DNA of 64,000 nucleotides. Origin: Providencia rettgeri. GTDB lineage: Bacteria; Pseudomonadota; Gammaproteobacteria; Enterobacterales; Enterobacteriaceae. The notes under the pieces were generated by a model. It saw only the letters and a program-made list of their open reading frames with translations. It searched no databases and was not told where the DNA came from. The DNA is taken from positions 2,604,001-2,668,000 of the forward strand of contig NZ_CP163512.1 of the NCBI RefSeq assembly GCF_041075285.1, in the 5' to 3' direction. How positions within the stretch are numbered: position 1 is the stretch's first letter; each line of letters opens with the position of its first letter. Made by a program: the position numbers and the translations under genes. Shown piece after piece: positions 48,284-58,360 of the stretch.

Positions 48284-49099
48284 TTATTTGAAGCCGAGCT
48301 CCTTCTTGACTAAGTCGTAAGCTGCTTGGATTGATTGCGCTTTCTGCTTGGCTATTTCCATCATTTCTGGCGGTAGGCCTTTCGCCACCAATTTGTCTGG
48401 ATGATGTTCACTCATTAGCTTACGGTAAGCCCGTTTAATTTTAGTCGGCTCGTCGCTAGGAGACACACCTAGCACTTTGCAGGCATCTTCTAAGGTAGGC
48501 CCTGTCGATTGTTGATAATAGCCTCCTGATTGCTGCTGAGAGTATCCTTGACCAAATTGGCGACCACTTTGGATCATCTCTAAGAACTGTTCGAACTGAA
48601 TTTTCGAAATACCAAGCTCTTCTGCGATGATAAACAGCACTTTTCTTTCATTTGGGTGGAGTGAACCATCGGCAAAAGCAGCTTGTAATTGAATTTCCAG
48701 AAACATCTGAATCAAGTCGAAGCGACCGTAGCACGCCATACGTAATTGTCTTAACACATCGCGTAATGGAAAGTTAGGTGATTTCCCTTCTCGAAAGGCT
48801 TGCTGTGCCGCTTTTCGGGTTTCGCCGTGCAGTTGCATTCTATCCATCAAATTTGATGCAAGCTGAATGTCTGTCTCGGTTACACGGCCTTTGGACTTGG
48901 TTAAATGTCCTAAAATTTGGAAAGTACTCGCAAAGAAAATGATTTGGCGATCACGCTTATTCATTGACCCGGCAAATTTACGTTGTATTGATGCTTTATC
49001 AAAGCCGTGGCCAATAATTAACCCCGCTAATGCCCCCCAAAAACCCAATCCAGAGACGATTGCGAGTATTACGCCAATAATTTTACCCCAATAGTGCAT
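48284..49099 (-). CDS. djlA: Co-chaperone DjlA
   Basis: A 271-aa type III inner-membrane DnaJ-like protein that stimulates DnaK and is linked to Rcs signalling. One N-terminal transmembrane helix ([27 protein letters not shown], with Gly-rich dimer motif), then a TerB-like central domain, a Gln/Gly-rich linker ([10 protein letters not shown]) and a C-terminal J domain with HPD (residues SEHHPDKL, about 236-243). It is divergent from lptD, as in E. coli. Confidence 0.94.
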   Translation of the reverse strand: MHYWGKIIGVILAIVSGLGFWGALAGLIIGHGFDKASIQRKFAGSMNKRDRQIIFFASTFQILGHLTKSKGRVTETDIQLASNLMDRMQLHGETRKAAQQAFREGKSPNFPLRDVLRQLRMACYGRFDLIQMFLEIQLQAAFADGSLHPNERKVLFIIAEELGISKIQFEQFLEMIQSGRQFGQGYSQQQSGGYYQQSTGPTLEDACKVLGVSPSDEPTKIKRAYRKLMSEHHPDKLVAKGLPPEMMEIAKQKAQSIQAAYDLVKKELGFK

Positions 49100-49277
49100 A
49101 TATCCCTCAATTCTTCAATGCTCAAAATGCAATTTTGCATTATCATACTATTCATTCTGCTCTATGCATAACTACCCGCGCGTAAAGTTTCTTACATTAT
49201 ACTGGCGCAAAGTAGTTGGCTAAGTTAGTCTTTGAGCGTTTGCTGGCTGTGCCAATGATGACGGAACCGCATATTTA

Positions 49278-51647
49278 ATGATGAAAAAAAGCTATCCAAC
49301 ACTAGTTGCCACCCTTGTATGGGCGGCTATTTATAGTCAGCAAGCGCATGCTGACCTTGCGCAGCAGTGTATGCTGGGTGTCCCTGTTTATACAAAACCG
49401 ATTGTAAAAGGTGACCCTAACAACCTGCCAATTAATATTACGGCTGAAGATGTTCGTGGTGAATACCCAAATTTTGTTGAATATGACGGCAATGTCGATA
49501 TCCAACAAGGGAACCAAACACTGACCGCCGATAACGTTAAATTAACGCAAACTGAAACGGCGGGGCAGCCGCCTGTTCGTGAAGTTACTGCAACGGGTAA
49601 TGTTCACTATGATGACCCGCAAATTATCTTAAAAGGTCCTTCCGCTTGGTCTAACTTAGATAATAAAAATACCGATGTGAACGACGGTAACTACATGATG
49701 GTCGGTCGCCAAGGTCGCGGTGACGCTACGAAAATGAAAATGCGTGGAGAAAACCGCTACTCCATCATGGAAAACGGAACATTTACCACCTGCTTACCAG
49801 GCAATAACAGTTGGAGCGTTGCAGGGTCTGAAGTGATTATCGACCGCGAGGAAGAAGTCGCCGAGATTTGGCATGCTCGCTTTAAAGTCGGTGATGTGCC
49901 AATTTTTTACAGCCCATATATGCAATTGCCGATTGGGAATAAACGTCGCTCAGGTTTCTTAATTCCAACTGGTAGCTACTCAAATAATGATGGCTTAGAG
50001 TTCTCTTTACCCTATTATTGGAATATCGCACCGAATTATGATGCGACCATCACCCCTCAATTTATGACTCACAGGGGCGTGAAGTTAAACAACGAATTCC
50101 GTTATCTTATCACGCCGGGGACGGGGACTATTGCCTTTGATTATATCAACCGAGACCGTGCTTATATCAAAGACAAAGAGCGTGAAAAACGAGCGGCCCG
50201 TGATAGTGATGACCGTTGGTTATTCTATTGGCGTCACTCTGGCACCTATGCGGGGCACTGGAATTTTGCCTCTGACTACACCAAAGTCAGCGATCCACAA
50301 TACTTTACCGATTTTAGCTCTCAATACGGTAGCACAACCGATGGTTATGCCACACAAAAATTCAGCGCAGGCTACTCGGATACCAATTGGAATGCGAAAG
50401 TCACCCACAAACAATTCCAAATTTTTGCGGACAACCCGAATAAACGTGCGTATAAAGCAGAGCCTCAAGTTGACTTTAATTATTATAAAAATAATTTAGG
50501 CGCCTTTGATGTGCATACTTATGCGCAAGCGGCCCGTTTTACCAGCGTGGGTAAAAACAACCCTGATGCAACACGTTTACACTTCGAACCTGAAGTAAAC
50601 CTGCCATTATCCAATGGTTGGGCAAACATGAATAACAGCATTAAGTTGTATGCCACGCATTACGACCAAGATATTCCAAAATCGAATACCAACACTAGCC
50701 TTGAGAAAAATGTTAGTCGCGTGCTTCCAATGTTTAAGAGCGATGCGAAAGTGGTTTTCGAACGAGACCTTTTCCAAGGCAGTGATTATGTGCAAACATT
50801 AGAACCGCGTGTGCAATATTTGTATATTCCGTATAAAGATCAGGACAATATCAATAACTTTGACTCATCTTTACTGCAATCAGATTACAGTGGTTTATTC
50901 CGTGATCGTATTTACAGTGGTCTTGACCGTATTGCTTCTGCCAATCAGTTCACCACTGGTTTAACGACGCGTGTTTACGATGATGCACTCGCGGAACGCT
51001 TTAATTTCTCCGTCGGGCAAATTTATTACTTCGAACGTCCACGTGCAGGGAATTCAAATCGACCTATCGATGATAAGAGCAACACAGGTTCCTTACTGTG
51101 GGCGACAGATTCGATGTGGCGCATCGATGAAAACTGGGGGATCCGCGGTGGGTTACAATATGACCGCCGTCTTGGTAACGTCACAATGGGTAATGCCGTT
51201 GCGGAATACCGTTTAGATGCCGATCGCTTAGTTCAGTTGAATTACCGTTTCGTTGACCGTGATTATATTCAAGCGACTTTCCGTGATTTAGATAAAATTG
51301 GTAAAAATCAAGAGTTACCTGAATATCAACGAGGTATTTCACAAGTAGGTACCGTTGTGAGCTGGCCATTAAATGAACAATGGGGCTTTGTCGGTTCCTA
51401 CTATTACGATACAAAACAACAGCAATCTGCAAGTCAACTGGTTGGATTGCAATACAATACCTGCTGTTGGGCAGTGAACCTTGGCTATGAACGTAAGATT
51501 GTTGGTTGGCAAAAAGAGAAGTTCAGCAGCGAATATGACAATAAATGGTCAATCAATGTGGAACTTAGAGGCCTAAATAACAATCATAGTTTAGGTAGTC
51601 AGAAAATGTTAGAAGCGGGCATCATGCCTTACCAACGTGCTTTCTGA
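49278..51647 (+). CDS. lptD: LPS-assembly protein LptD
   Basis: A 789-aa outer-membrane beta-barrel that inserts lipopolysaccharide with LptE. The signal peptide ends near AHADLAQQC, followed by a periplasmic beta-jellyroll LptA-like domain (about 45-200) and a 26-strand barrel. The four Cys needed for the interdomain disulfides are present: one after the signal (QQCMLG), one in FTTCLPG and a pair in YNTCCWAV. SurA, its chaperone, is encoded next, 184 bp downstream, more than in E. coli because repeat fragments separate them. Confidence 0.95.
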   Translation: MMKKSYPTLVATLVWAAIYSQQAHADLAQQCMLGVPVYTKPIVKGDPNNLPINITAEDVRGEYPNFVEYDGNVDIQQGNQTLTADNVKLTQTETAGQPPVREVTATGNVHYDDPQIILKGPSAWSNLDNKNTDVNDGNYMMVGRQGRGDATKMKMRGENRYSIMENGTFTTCLPGNNSWSVAGSEVIIDREEEVAEIWHARFKVGDVPIFYSPYMQLPIGNKRRSGFLIPTGSYSNNDGLEFSLPYYWNIAPNYDATITPQFMTHRGVKLNNEFRYLITPGTGTIAFDYINRDRAYIKDKEREKRAARDSDDRWLFYWRHSGTYAGHWNFASDYTKVSDPQYFTDFSSQYGSTTDGYATQKFSAGYSDTNWNAKVTHKQFQIFADNPNKRAYKAEPQVDFNYYKNNLGAFDVHTYAQAARFTSVGKNNPDATRLHFEPEVNLPLSNGWANMNNSIKLYATHYDQDIPKSNTNTSLEKNVSRVLPMFKSDAKVVFERDLFQGSDYVQTLEPRVQYLYIPYKDQDNINNFDSSLLQSDYSGLFRDRIYSGLDRIASANQFTTGLTTRVYDDALAERFNFSVGQIYYFERPRAGNSNRPIDDKSNTGSLLWATDSMWRIDENWGIRGGLQYDRRLGNVTMGNAVAEYRLDADRLVQLNYRFVDRDYIQATFRDLDKIGKNQELPEYQRGISQVGTVVSWPLNEQWGFVGSYYYDTKQQQSASQLVGLQYNTCCWAVNLGYERKIVGWQKEKFSSEYDNKWSINVELRGLNNNHSLGSQKMLEAGIMPYQRAF

Positions 51648-51680
51648 TAACAAATAACATCGTTTATGGGAAATAGCATA

Positions 51681-51778
51681 TGACTTGCGCGAGTGGTGCA
51701 GTCAACACTGGTGCTTGAAGTCGTGACTTGCCCGAGTAAACGCAGTCAACAACACTGCGCCTTGAAGTATGACGAGTA
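51681..51778. repeat. Two tandem partial ERIC ends between lptD and surA
   Basis: Unit A (51681-51721) and unit B (51724-51778) both read TGACTTGC-C-GAGT, then GCAGTCAAC, then an ACTG and CTTGAAGT; unit B continues TATGACGAGTAAA. This matches the right end of ERIC (GCAGCCAAC...CTTGAAGTATGACGGGTA, recalled). The left halves and the palindromic core are missing. Confidence 0.65.
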
Positions 51779-51831
51779 AACGTATTTAGCCCGCTTTTTG
51801 GCGGAATCAAAGACAATATTATAGGACCATT

Positions 51832-53151
51832 ATGAAGAATTGGAGAACGCTTATTCTGGGACTGATGTTCGCAAGCTCTGCGACTTTGGCTGCGCCACAG
51901 CAAATGGATAAAGTGGCTGCGGTTGTCAATAACGGAGTTGTGCTGGAAAGTGACATCCAGAATATGATCAATACAGTTAAACTGAACGCACAGAATGCCC
52001 GTCAGCAGATCCCTGACGATCAAACCTTGCGTCATCAAATCCTTGATCGTCTGGTAATGGATAACATCATGCTGCAAATGGCAAACCAAATGCAGATTAA
52101 TATCCCAGATGAAGCAGTGACTGCCACCATCGCAGATATTGCACGTCAAAATGGTTTAACACTGGAACAAATGCAACAACGTTTAAACGCTGATGGCATT
52201 AACATGAACCAGTACCGTAGTGAAATCCGTAAAGAGATGCTGATCGCCGAAGTGCGTAACAACGAAGTTCGTCGTCGTGTTACCATTTTACCGCAAGAAG
52301 TTGACGCGCTTGCTGAACAAATGAGTTCACAAGCTAACTATGAAATGGGCGTAAATCTGAGCCACATTTTAATTCCATTACCAGAAAACCCAACACCTGA
52401 ACAGCTAAAAACCGCTGAAGCATTAGTCGATAAAATTTTAGCCGACCTAAAAAAAGGCGGTGACTTCGGTAAATTAGCTATCGCTTATTCAGCTGATCCA
52501 CAAGCGCTAAAAGGCGGCAACATGGGATGGTCGCGTCTGCAAGAACTCCCTGTTGTATTTGCTGAACAACTGAAAAATGCGAAAAAAGGCAACATCGTTG
52601 GTCCAATCCGTTCTGGCGTCGGTTACCACATTTTGCGTGTTAACGATGTGAGCGGCGGTAGCCAGCCTATCTCTGTCACTGAAGTAAAAGCACGTCATAT
52701 CTTGATTAAATCATCGCCGATTATGGATGATGCACAAGCAAGACAAAAACTGAATAAAATAGCCCAAGACATCCGTTCTGGGGCAGTTTCATTCGAAGAT
52801 GCAGCGAAAGAAAACTCAGAAGACCCGGGTAGCGCATTAAAAGGTGGTGAACTTGGCTGGAATATGCCGGATGTTTACGACCCAGCATTTCGTGATGCAT
52901 TAATGAAATTGAACAAAGGTGAGTTAAGTCAGCCTGTACCATCAAGCTTTGGCTGGCACTTAATTCAGTTGGAAGATACACGTAACGTTGATAAAACCGA
53001 TGCTGCGCAAAAAGACCAAGCGTATCGTTTACTGTTTAACCGTAAATTTAACGAAGAAGCTCAAAGTTGGATGCAAGAACAACGTGCTTCTGCTTACGTG
53101 AAAATCATTGATGGTCGTGATAACCAATCTCAAGATGAAAAATCTAACTAA
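51832..53151 (+). CDS. surA: Periplasmic chaperone and PPIase SurA
   Basis: A 439-aa outer-membrane-protein chaperone. The signal peptide [15 protein letters not shown] is cut before [14 protein letters not shown]. The N-terminal chaperone domain (about 22-170) is followed by two parvulin domains starting near [13 protein letters not shown] and [13 protein letters not shown], then a short C-terminal helix. A GCCCGC/GGCGG-type stem (near 51789-51806) sits in the leader. It is followed by pdxA with an overlap of 17 bp. Confidence 0.95.
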   Translation: MKNWRTLILGLMFASSATLAAPQQMDKVAAVVNNGVVLESDIQNMINTVKLNAQNARQQIPDDQTLRHQILDRLVMDNIMLQMANQMQINIPDEAVTATIADIARQNGLTLEQMQQRLNADGINMNQYRSEIRKEMLIAEVRNNEVRRRVTILPQEVDALAEQMSSQANYEMGVNLSHILIPLPENPTPEQLKTAEALVDKILADLKKGGDFGKLAIAYSADPQALKGGNMGWSRLQELPVVFAEQLKNAKKGNIVGPIRSGVGYHILRVNDVSGGSQPISVTEVKARHILIKSSPIMDDAQARQKLNKIAQDIRSGAVSFEDAAKENSEDPGSALKGGELGWNMPDVYDPAFRDALMKLNKGELSQPVPSSFGWHLIQLEDTRNVDKTDAAQKDQAYRLLFNRKFNEEAQSWMQEQRASAYVKIIDGRDNQSQDEKSN

Positions 53152-54127
53152 GCCTATTGTGATTACCCCCGGTGAGCCTGCCGGGGTTGGTCCAGATTTG
53201 CTTATCCAGCTCGCTCAACAGGCATGGCCCGTTGAGCTTGTTGCTTGTGCCGATCCCAACTTGTTGCTTGATCGCGCTAAAGCGCTAAATCTGCCACTCA
53301 CGTTAACTGAATATGTAGCAAGTGAGGCGGGAAAAACACACACCGCAGGCCACTTATCTATTATGCCAGTACCATTAAGCGCCCCAGTGAAAGCAGGTGA
53401 ACTTAACGTTAGCAATGGTAATTATGTGGTTGAAACACTTGCGAAAGCCTGCGATGGTTGTTTAACGAATGCGTTTTCTGCCATTGTCACTGGACCCGTG
53501 CATAAAGGCATCATTAACGATGCTGGTATTTCTTTTAGCGGGCATACTGAATTTTTTGCTGAGCGCAGCGGTTGTGAACGCGTGGTTATGATGCTAGCAA
53601 CTGAGGAGCTACGTGTCGCACTTGCCACCACGCATCTCCCATTAAAAGACGTTTCAGCGGCGATTACGCAGCAAAGTCTGCGTGAAGTCATCACGATTTT
53701 ACATCAGGATTTACACACTAAATTTGCTATCGAGAACCCCGTTATCTACGTATGTGGACTAAATCCCCATGCAGGAGAAGGCGGGCACATGGGAACAGAA
53801 GAGATAGAGACTATTGAGCCTGCTTTGGAAAGTTTGCGTACAGAAGGTATCCACCTCATCGGGCCATTGCCTGCGGATACTCTCTTCCAAGCCAAATATT
53901 TAGACCATGCAGATGCCGTTTTAGCCATGTATCACGATCAAGGTCTTCCTGTGTTAAAATATCAAGGTTTTGGTAGAGCGGTAAATATTACCCTCGGCCT
54001 ACCGTTTATCCGTACTTCCGTCGACCATGGCACAGCCCTTGAGCTTGCAGGTACGGGTCATGCAGATGCGGGAAGTTTTATCACCGCATTGACATTAGCT
54101 ATCCAAATGACATCTAAGAATACATGA
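53135..54127 (+). CDS. pdxA: 4-hydroxythreonine-4-phosphate dehydrogenase PdxA
   Basis: A 330-aa enzyme of vitamin B6 synthesis that oxidises 4-phosphohydroxy-L-threonine with NAD. Metal ligand His residues lie in [20 protein letters not shown] and [15 protein letters not shown]. The N-terminus [22 protein letters not shown] matches E. coli, so I use ATG 53135 inside the surA 3' end rather than 53108. The stop overlaps the rsmA start as ATGA. Confidence 0.94.
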   Translation: MKNLTKPIVITPGEPAGVGPDLLIQLAQQAWPVELVACADPNLLLDRAKALNLPLTLTEYVASEAGKTHTAGHLSIMPVPLSAPVKAGELNVSNGNYVVETLAKACDGCLTNAFSAIVTGPVHKGIINDAGISFSGHTEFFAERSGCERVVMMLATEELRVALATTHLPLKDVSAAITQQSLREVITILHQDLHTKFAIENPVIYVCGLNPHAGEGGHMGTEEIETIEPALESLRTEGIHLIGPLPADTLFQAKYLDHADAVLAMYHDQGLPVLKYQGFGRAVNITLGLPFIRTSVDHGTALELAGTGHADAGSFITALTLAIQMTSKNT

Positions 54128-54933
54128 ATAATCGAGTCCATCAGGGGCATTTTGCCCGCAAACGCTTCGGGCAGAACTTTTTAACTGACCAATTTATTAT
54201 CGACAGTATCGTTGATGCGATGAATCCACTTCCAGGTCAATCTATTGTCGAAATTGGCCCAGGTTTAGGCGCATTGACTGAGCCCGTCGGTAGCCGTATT
54301 GAAAAAATGACGGTCGTTGAGCTTGACCGTGATCTCGCGGCGCGTTTACACGTCCATCCGCAACTCAAGGATAAATTAACAATTATCCAACAAGATGCGA
54401 TGACGGTTGATTTTGGTGAATTGGCACAACAAGCAGGTCAGCCACTGCGCGTGTTTGGTAACTTACCTTACAATATTTCGACCCCATTAATGTTTCACCT
54501 GTTCACATTTACTAACTCCATTGCAGATATGAATTTCATGCTGCAAAAAGAAGTGGTCAATCGGCTAGTTGCAGGCCCCGGTAGCAAAGCCTTTGGCCGT
54601 TTAAGTGTGATGGCACAATATTATTGTAACGTCGTGCCAGTCCTTGAAGTGCCGCCGACGGCCTTTACTCCAGCGCCAAAAGTAGACTCTGCGATTGTTA
54701 GGTTGATCCCACACCGCGAGCCGCCATATCCAGTTAAAGACATTAAATTCTTAAGCCGGATCACCACACAGGCCTTTAATCAACGCCGTAAAACCATCCG
54801 TAATAGCCTTGGGGATTTATTTAGCGCTGAAGAATTAACAGAGTTAGGTATCGATTTAAGTACACGTGCCGAAAATATTTCTGTTGAACAGTACTGCAAA
54901 ATGGCAAACTATCTTTCTAACCGATCAGAATAG
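54124..54933 (+). CDS. rsmA: 16S rRNA dimethyladenosine transferase RsmA (KsgA)
   Basis: A 269-aa SAM-dependent enzyme that dimethylates A1518 and A1519 of 16S rRNA late in 30S assembly. SAM motif I is [15 protein letters not shown] (about 41-55), and the catalytic NLPY is in [11 protein letters not shown]. The start overlaps pdxA by 4 bp. It is part of lptD-surA-pdxA-rsmA-apaG-apaH. Confidence 0.96.
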   Translation: MNNRVHQGHFARKRFGQNFLTDQFIIDSIVDAMNPLPGQSIVEIGPGLGALTEPVGSRIEKMTVVELDRDLAARLHVHPQLKDKLTIIQQDAMTVDFGELAQQAGQPLRVFGNLPYNISTPLMFHLFTFTNSIADMNFMLQKEVVNRLVAGPGSKAFGRLSVMAQYYCNVVPVLEVPPTAFTPAPKVDSAIVRLIPHREPPYPVKDIKFLSRITTQAFNQRRKTIRNSLGDLFSAEELTELGIDLSTRAENISVEQYCKMANYLSNRSE

Positions 54934-54950
54934 AATGTTGAGGAGGCACT

Positions 54951-55328
54951 ATGCTTAATGAGCCGAATGTGAGCATCCAAGTTCAGAGTGTCTACATCGA
55001 GAGCCAGTCACAGCCCGATATTGCCAGATATGTGTTTGCATACACCATTTGCATCCGCAATTTAGGGCGTGATCCTATTCAACTCATGAGCCGTTATTGG
55101 CTCATTACTAACAGTGATGGCCACAAAACAGAAGTACAAGGCGAAGGTGTTGTCGGCGAACAGCCTATTATCCGACCAGGTACTGAATACCGCTATACCA
55201 GTGGTGCTATTCTTGAAACGCCAATGGGCACAATGGAAGGCTATTACGTGATGATAAATACACAAGGGGATAGTTTTCATGTTGATATCCCTGCTTTTCG
55301 TCTAGCAATTCCAACACTGATTAATTAA
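54951..55328 (+). CDS. apaG: ApaG protein
   Basis: A 125-aa single-domain protein with a fibronectin/immunoglobulin-like beta fold, usual length. The family signature [42 protein letters not shown] covers about residues 26-67; GEGVVGEQP is the conserved loop. Role unclear; linked to ApaH. GAGGAGGCACT before the ATG is a strong ribosome site. Two bp separate it from apaH. Confidence 0.95.
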   Translation: MLNEPNVSIQVQSVYIESQSQPDIARYVFAYTICIRNLGRDPIQLMSRYWLITNSDGHKTEVQGEGVVGEQPIIRPGTEYRYTSGAILETPMGTMEGYYVMINTQGDSFHVDIPAFRLAIPTLIN

Positions 55329-55330
55329 TT

Positions 55331-56161
55331 ATGTCGACATATATAGTAGGTGATATTCACGGCTGCTATCGTGAATTACGTGAATTGATGGACAGTGTCA
55401 ATTTTGATCCACAACAAGACACGTTATGGCTAACTGGCGACTTAGTCGCCCGTGGTGCAGAGTCACTGCAAGTTTTACGTTACGTTAAAAGCCTTGGCAA
55501 TTCAGCTCGTTTAGTACTGGGTAATCACGATCTTCATTTACTGGGTATCTATTGCAAAATTAGCCGCAATAAACCTAAGGATCATCTGGATGAATTATTG
55601 CATGCACCTGATTTAGATGAGTTGGTCAATTGGTTGCGGCGCCAGCCACTGCTGCAAATAGATGAAGAACGAAAAATGGTCATGACCCATGCAGGGATCA
55701 CACCGCAATGGGATATCGAAACGGCAAAAATGTGTGCAAGAGAAGTTGAAGCAGTGCTTTCTAGCGATGCATACCCTTTATTTATTGATTCAATGTATGG
55801 TGACATGCCAAACAATTGGTCTGATAGCTTAATGGGGCTGGCTCGCTTACGCTTTAGTACCAACGCACTCACTCGTTTACGTTATTGCTTCCCGAATGGG
55901 CAATTGGATATGATCTGCAAAGAAAATCCCAAAAAAGCCCCTGCCCCGTTAAAACCTTGGTTTGATTTGCCAAGTCAAATTCCTAACGATTACGCCATCT
56001 TTTTTGGTCATTGGGCATCACTGGAAGGGAAATGCACACCCGATAATGTGTATGCCATGGACACCGGCTGTTGTTGGGGCGGCGATTTAACGCTGCTCCA
56101 TTGGGAAACCAAACAATACCATCGGCAAAAATCCTATCAAAAGAGCCGCAAGGGTTCTTAG
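55331..56161 (+). CDS. apaH: Diadenosine tetraphosphatase ApaH
   Basis: A 276-aa metallophosphoesterase that splits Ap4A to two ADP and removes Np4-caps from RNA. The phosphoesterase motifs [10 protein letters not shown] (about 7-16), TGDLVARG and LGNHDLHLL are complete, with later His in THAGI and FGHWASL. It is the last gene of the operon and is followed by a strong bidirectional terminator. Confidence 0.96.
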   Translation: MSTYIVGDIHGCYRELRELMDSVNFDPQQDTLWLTGDLVARGAESLQVLRYVKSLGNSARLVLGNHDLHLLGIYCKISRNKPKDHLDELLHAPDLDELVNWLRRQPLLQIDEERKMVMTHAGITPQWDIETAKMCAREVEAVLSSDAYPLFIDSMYGDMPNNWSDSLMGLARLRFSTNALTRLRYCFPNGQLDMICKENPKKAPAPLKPWFDLPSQIPNDYAIFFGHWASLEGKCTPDNVYAMDTGCCWGGDLTLLHWETKQYHRQKSYQKSRKGS

Positions 56162-56175
56162 TCCAGCAAAATATC

Positions 56176-56205
56176 AAATGGCGCAATTAAGCGCCATTTT
56201 GGCTT
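56176..56205. terminator. Bidirectional terminator between apaH and folA
   Basis: AAATGGCGC (56176-56184) pairs perfectly with GCGCCATTT (56191-56199) around AATTAA; the T-rich TTGGCTTT follows on the plus strand. Confidence 0.82.
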
Positions 56206-56222
56206 TAGGAGTCGATTAAAAA

Positions 56223-56720
56223 TCATTCTCTTTTGGTCAGGATCTCAAAGCAATAACCGTGCGTATTGTTTTCATCCGCTTCGTGATATTCCGTAAAAAT
56301 AGAATCCCACTCATCAGGCTCATATGCAGGGAAATGGGTATCGCCAATCACTTCCGCATCAACATGAGTTAAATAGAGTTTATTCGCTAACGGTAAAAAT
56401 TGTTGGTAAACCTTACCACCACCAATCACCATTACTTCCTCGACGCCCTCTATCGCTTGTGCAGCCGCGAGCGCTTCCTCAATAGAGGTGACCCAAATAA
56501 CTGTATTATCCGCGCCAGCTGGCTGACTGCTAAGCACGATATTAACTCGCTGTGGTAATGGACGCCCTATAGACTCATAAGTCACACGTCCCATAATCAC
56601 GGGTTTATTTAACGTATTTCGTTTGAACCACGCCAGATCCCCCGGTAAATTCCAAGGCATCGCTTTTTCCATGCCGATAACCTGATCGATCGCCATTGCT
56701 GCGATTAAGCTAATATTCAT
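56223..56720 (-). CDS. folA: Dihydrofolate reductase
   Basis: A 165-aa NADPH-dependent enzyme that reduces dihydrofolate; the trimethoprim target. The substrate-binding segment [12 protein letters not shown] keeps the catalytic Asp; E. coli has PADLAW. Relative to E. coli, the cofactor-loop GRHTWESIG reads GRVTYESIG, so His45, which contacts the NADPH phosphate, is Val here. The Met20 loop (GMEKAMPW) and VIGGGKVY are normal. These are natural changes; no resistance claim is made. Confidence 0.95.
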   Translation of the reverse strand: MNISLIAAMAIDQVIGMEKAMPWNLPGDLAWFKRNTLNKPVIMGRVTYESIGRPLPQRVNIVLSSQPAGADNTVIWVTSIEEALAAAQAIEGVEEVMVIGGGKVYQQFLPLANKLYLTHVDAEVIGDTHFPAYEPDEWDSIFTEYHEADENNTHGYCFEILTKRE

Positions 56721-56969
56721 TTACTCACCTTAGAAGCAAAATATAAAAATTGAGCACACTATACGGAAAGAGATTTGCTTCGTCGACTAAATTTAAACTT
56801 CCTTAAACAGCTTTGAATCACTTATACTCAAATTGATAAATTTAAGGCTAAAAATAACATTAAAAATCGAAAAAGCGGCGGTTTTCTTCTCTGAAGGGGC
56901 TGACATTCAGTAGATAATGATTAGACCTTACAAATACCCAAAATAACACTAAACAAAGAGACATTTATC

Positions 56970-57584
56970 ATGTACGAAACCAGTATTATGGTGGCGACCA
57001 TTGCCGCTTTAGGGATGCTTTCACCGGGACCTGATTTCTTCCTTATTGTGAAAAATGCCGCTCGATATCAACGCTCTGCGGCGTTAATGACCGCCTTTGG
57101 TGTGATTGCCGCAATTGCCCTGCATATGTCTTATTGTGTTGCAGGGCTTGCTGTCCTCATTACCACCACACCATGGCTGTTTAATATTTTAAAATACGCA
57201 GGAGCTGCTTATTTGGTTTGGATAGGGATCAAAAGCTTATTGCCTCAATCGGGCCATTTAGTTGATTTAAATACCACTGAGCATGAGGTGGTTTCATTTA
57301 AAAAAGCCTTTATGCAAGGTTTCCTCTGCAATGTGTTAAACCCCAAAGCCACCTTATTCTTCCTTGCCGTATTTACCCAAGTACTGGACATCAATTCAAC
57401 ATTTGGTGAAAAACTGTGGTTTGCCTTTATTATCTGGGGGTTAGCTGTTATTTACTGGCCTATTTTGGTCTTTCTTATTCAAAGTGCTCCAGTGAGAAAA
57501 GGATTAGCAAAAGTACAAAAATATGTAGATAGGATCCTTGGCGTGATCTTAGTTGCTTTCGGCATTCGAGTGGCATTGAGCTAA
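56970..57584 (+). CDS. LysE/RhtC-family amino-acid exporter
   Basis: A 204-aa inner-membrane protein with about six helices. The family signature is near the N-terminus (AALGMLSPGPDFFLIVKNAAR, about 12-32), and the conserved FLCNVLNPKATLFFLAVF is about 117-134. The family exports amino acids such as lysine, threonine or homoserine; the substrate here cannot be assigned. It is followed by five hairpins and converges on the GNAT gene. It is not in this position in E. coli. Confidence 0.85.
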   Translation: MYETSIMVATIAALGMLSPGPDFFLIVKNAARYQRSAALMTAFGVIAAIALHMSYCVAGLAVLITTTPWLFNILKYAGAAYLVWIGIKSLLPQSGHLVDLNTTEHEVVSFKKAFMQGFLCNVLNPKATLFFLAVFTQVLDINSTFGEKLWFAFIIWGLAVIYWPILVFLIQSAPVRKGLAKVQKYVDRILGVILVAFGIRVALS

Positions 57585-57599
57585 TAACTCCCCATCATA

Positions 57600-57790
57600 A
57601 CCACCCGCATAGCAGGTGGTGAGGTTGTAGACAAAGTGGGATAAAAGCGTTGTTTTTCCCACTTTGTGTTATCAGGCGAAAATCAATATATTGATTTTCC
57701 TTATTTTTTCAAAACCTATCCAGCCTGCCGCCAAACATGTTATGTTTGTCAGCAGTCTAAAAGGTCGCAATTTTCATGCGACCTTTCATT
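57600..57790. terminator. Array of five hairpins between convergent genes
   Basis: H1 ACCACC/GGTGGT (57600-57620). H2 ACAAAGTGGG/CCCACTTTGT (57631-57667). H3, the perfect 22-nt palindrome GAAAATCAATA / TATTGATTTTC (57678-57699) followed by a T-run, is a good terminator for the exporter gene. H4 CTGC..CAAACAT/ATGTTTG..GCAG (57725-57755). H5 AAAGGTCGCA/TGCGACCTTT (57760-57786) is a terminator for the GNAT gene. The number of separate stems exceeds what two genes need. Confidence 0.75.
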
Positions 57791-57791
57791 T

Positions 57792-58235
57792 TTAAGCTAA
57801 TCGGTATTGAGCTAAATGTTCTCCCCAATCTGCCAAGCCTTGAGAAATAAACCCTGCGCTTTGATAAAAATAATGCGCATTGGTATTTTCTTTATGATAG
57901 CCAACCATCAAGAAGGGAATATCCGCTGTATTTGCATGCTGAATGTCAGCTATTAATAAAGCCATTGCTTGTTTTCCATACCCTTTACCTTGATGTTTTT
58001 CATCAATCATAAAACGGTAAATCCAGTAGTTACCATCATCTGGGTCAATACCATACATTACCATTCCAATCATTTCGCCTTGATGGCAAATCCCCTTAAC
58101 GACAAAGCCCGTTAAGAATTGCACCTCTGCAATCGAATAAAGGTTCGATGCAATAAAAGCGGATTGTGCTTGTGAAACCTGTAAATCAGCACAATCTTCC
58201 CAATTTTCAGTTGTTAAAACAACGAGTGTTACCAT
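57792..58235 (-). CDS. GNAT acetyltransferase, BltD/PaiA-like
   Basis: A 147-aa acetyl-CoA-dependent N-acetyltransferase. The acetyl-CoA motif is RFMIDEKHQGKGYGKQAMALL (about 67-87), with the C-terminal motif NTNAHYFYQSAGF. GMVMYGIDPDDGNYWIYRFMID resembles Bacillus spermine/spermidine acetyltransferase BltD and PaiA, so a polyamine substrate is plausible but unproven. AGGAG precedes the ATG. A 22-codon leader ORF ends 13 nt upstream. It is downstream of ftsP on the same strand. Confidence 0.85.
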   Translation of the reverse strand: MVTLVVLTTENWEDCADLQVSQAQSAFIASNLYSIAEVQFLTGFVVKGICHQGEMIGMVMYGIDPDDGNYWIYRFMIDEKHQGKGYGKQAMALLIADIQHANTADIPFLMVGYHKENTNAHYFYQSAGFISQGLADWGEHLAQYRLA

Positions 58236-58248
58236 GACTTCTCCTAGG

Positions 58249-58317
58249 TTAGAGAAGCGAATACCTCTCTAACTCATTAATATGAAAATTTAACGTATTA
58301 GGTTTCATGTTTGGCAT
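58249..58317 (-). CDS. Candidate 22-aa leader peptide before the GNAT gene
   Basis: ATG at 58317 is preceded by AAGGAGGTGA (58320-58329), a near-perfect ribosome site. The peptide begins MPNMKPNTLNFHINE and ends ELERYSLL. Its last codons and stop form one arm of a perfect 7-bp stem (58249-58255 with 58266-58272) that sits just before the GNAT ribosome site, so translation of the leader should open it. In-frame ATGs up to 58356 exist, but none has as good a site. No homologue is known to me. Confidence 0.55.
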   Translation of the reverse strand: MPNMKPNTLNFHINELERYSLL

Positions 58318-58360
58318 AGTCACCTCCTTCATGGTTTTCATTGATAACATAATCATTTAA

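Noticed and set aside
51664..52149. 161-codon minus-strand open frame across the lptD-surA spacer
   Set aside because: Its larger part is antisense to the surA coding region and its other part runs through ERIC fragments; no ribosome site or family resemblance.
56223..56720. FolA His-to-Val and Trp-to-Tyr changes as trimethoprim resistance
   Set aside because: The positions differ from the commonly reported resistance sites I recall, and lineage divergence is the simpler reading.
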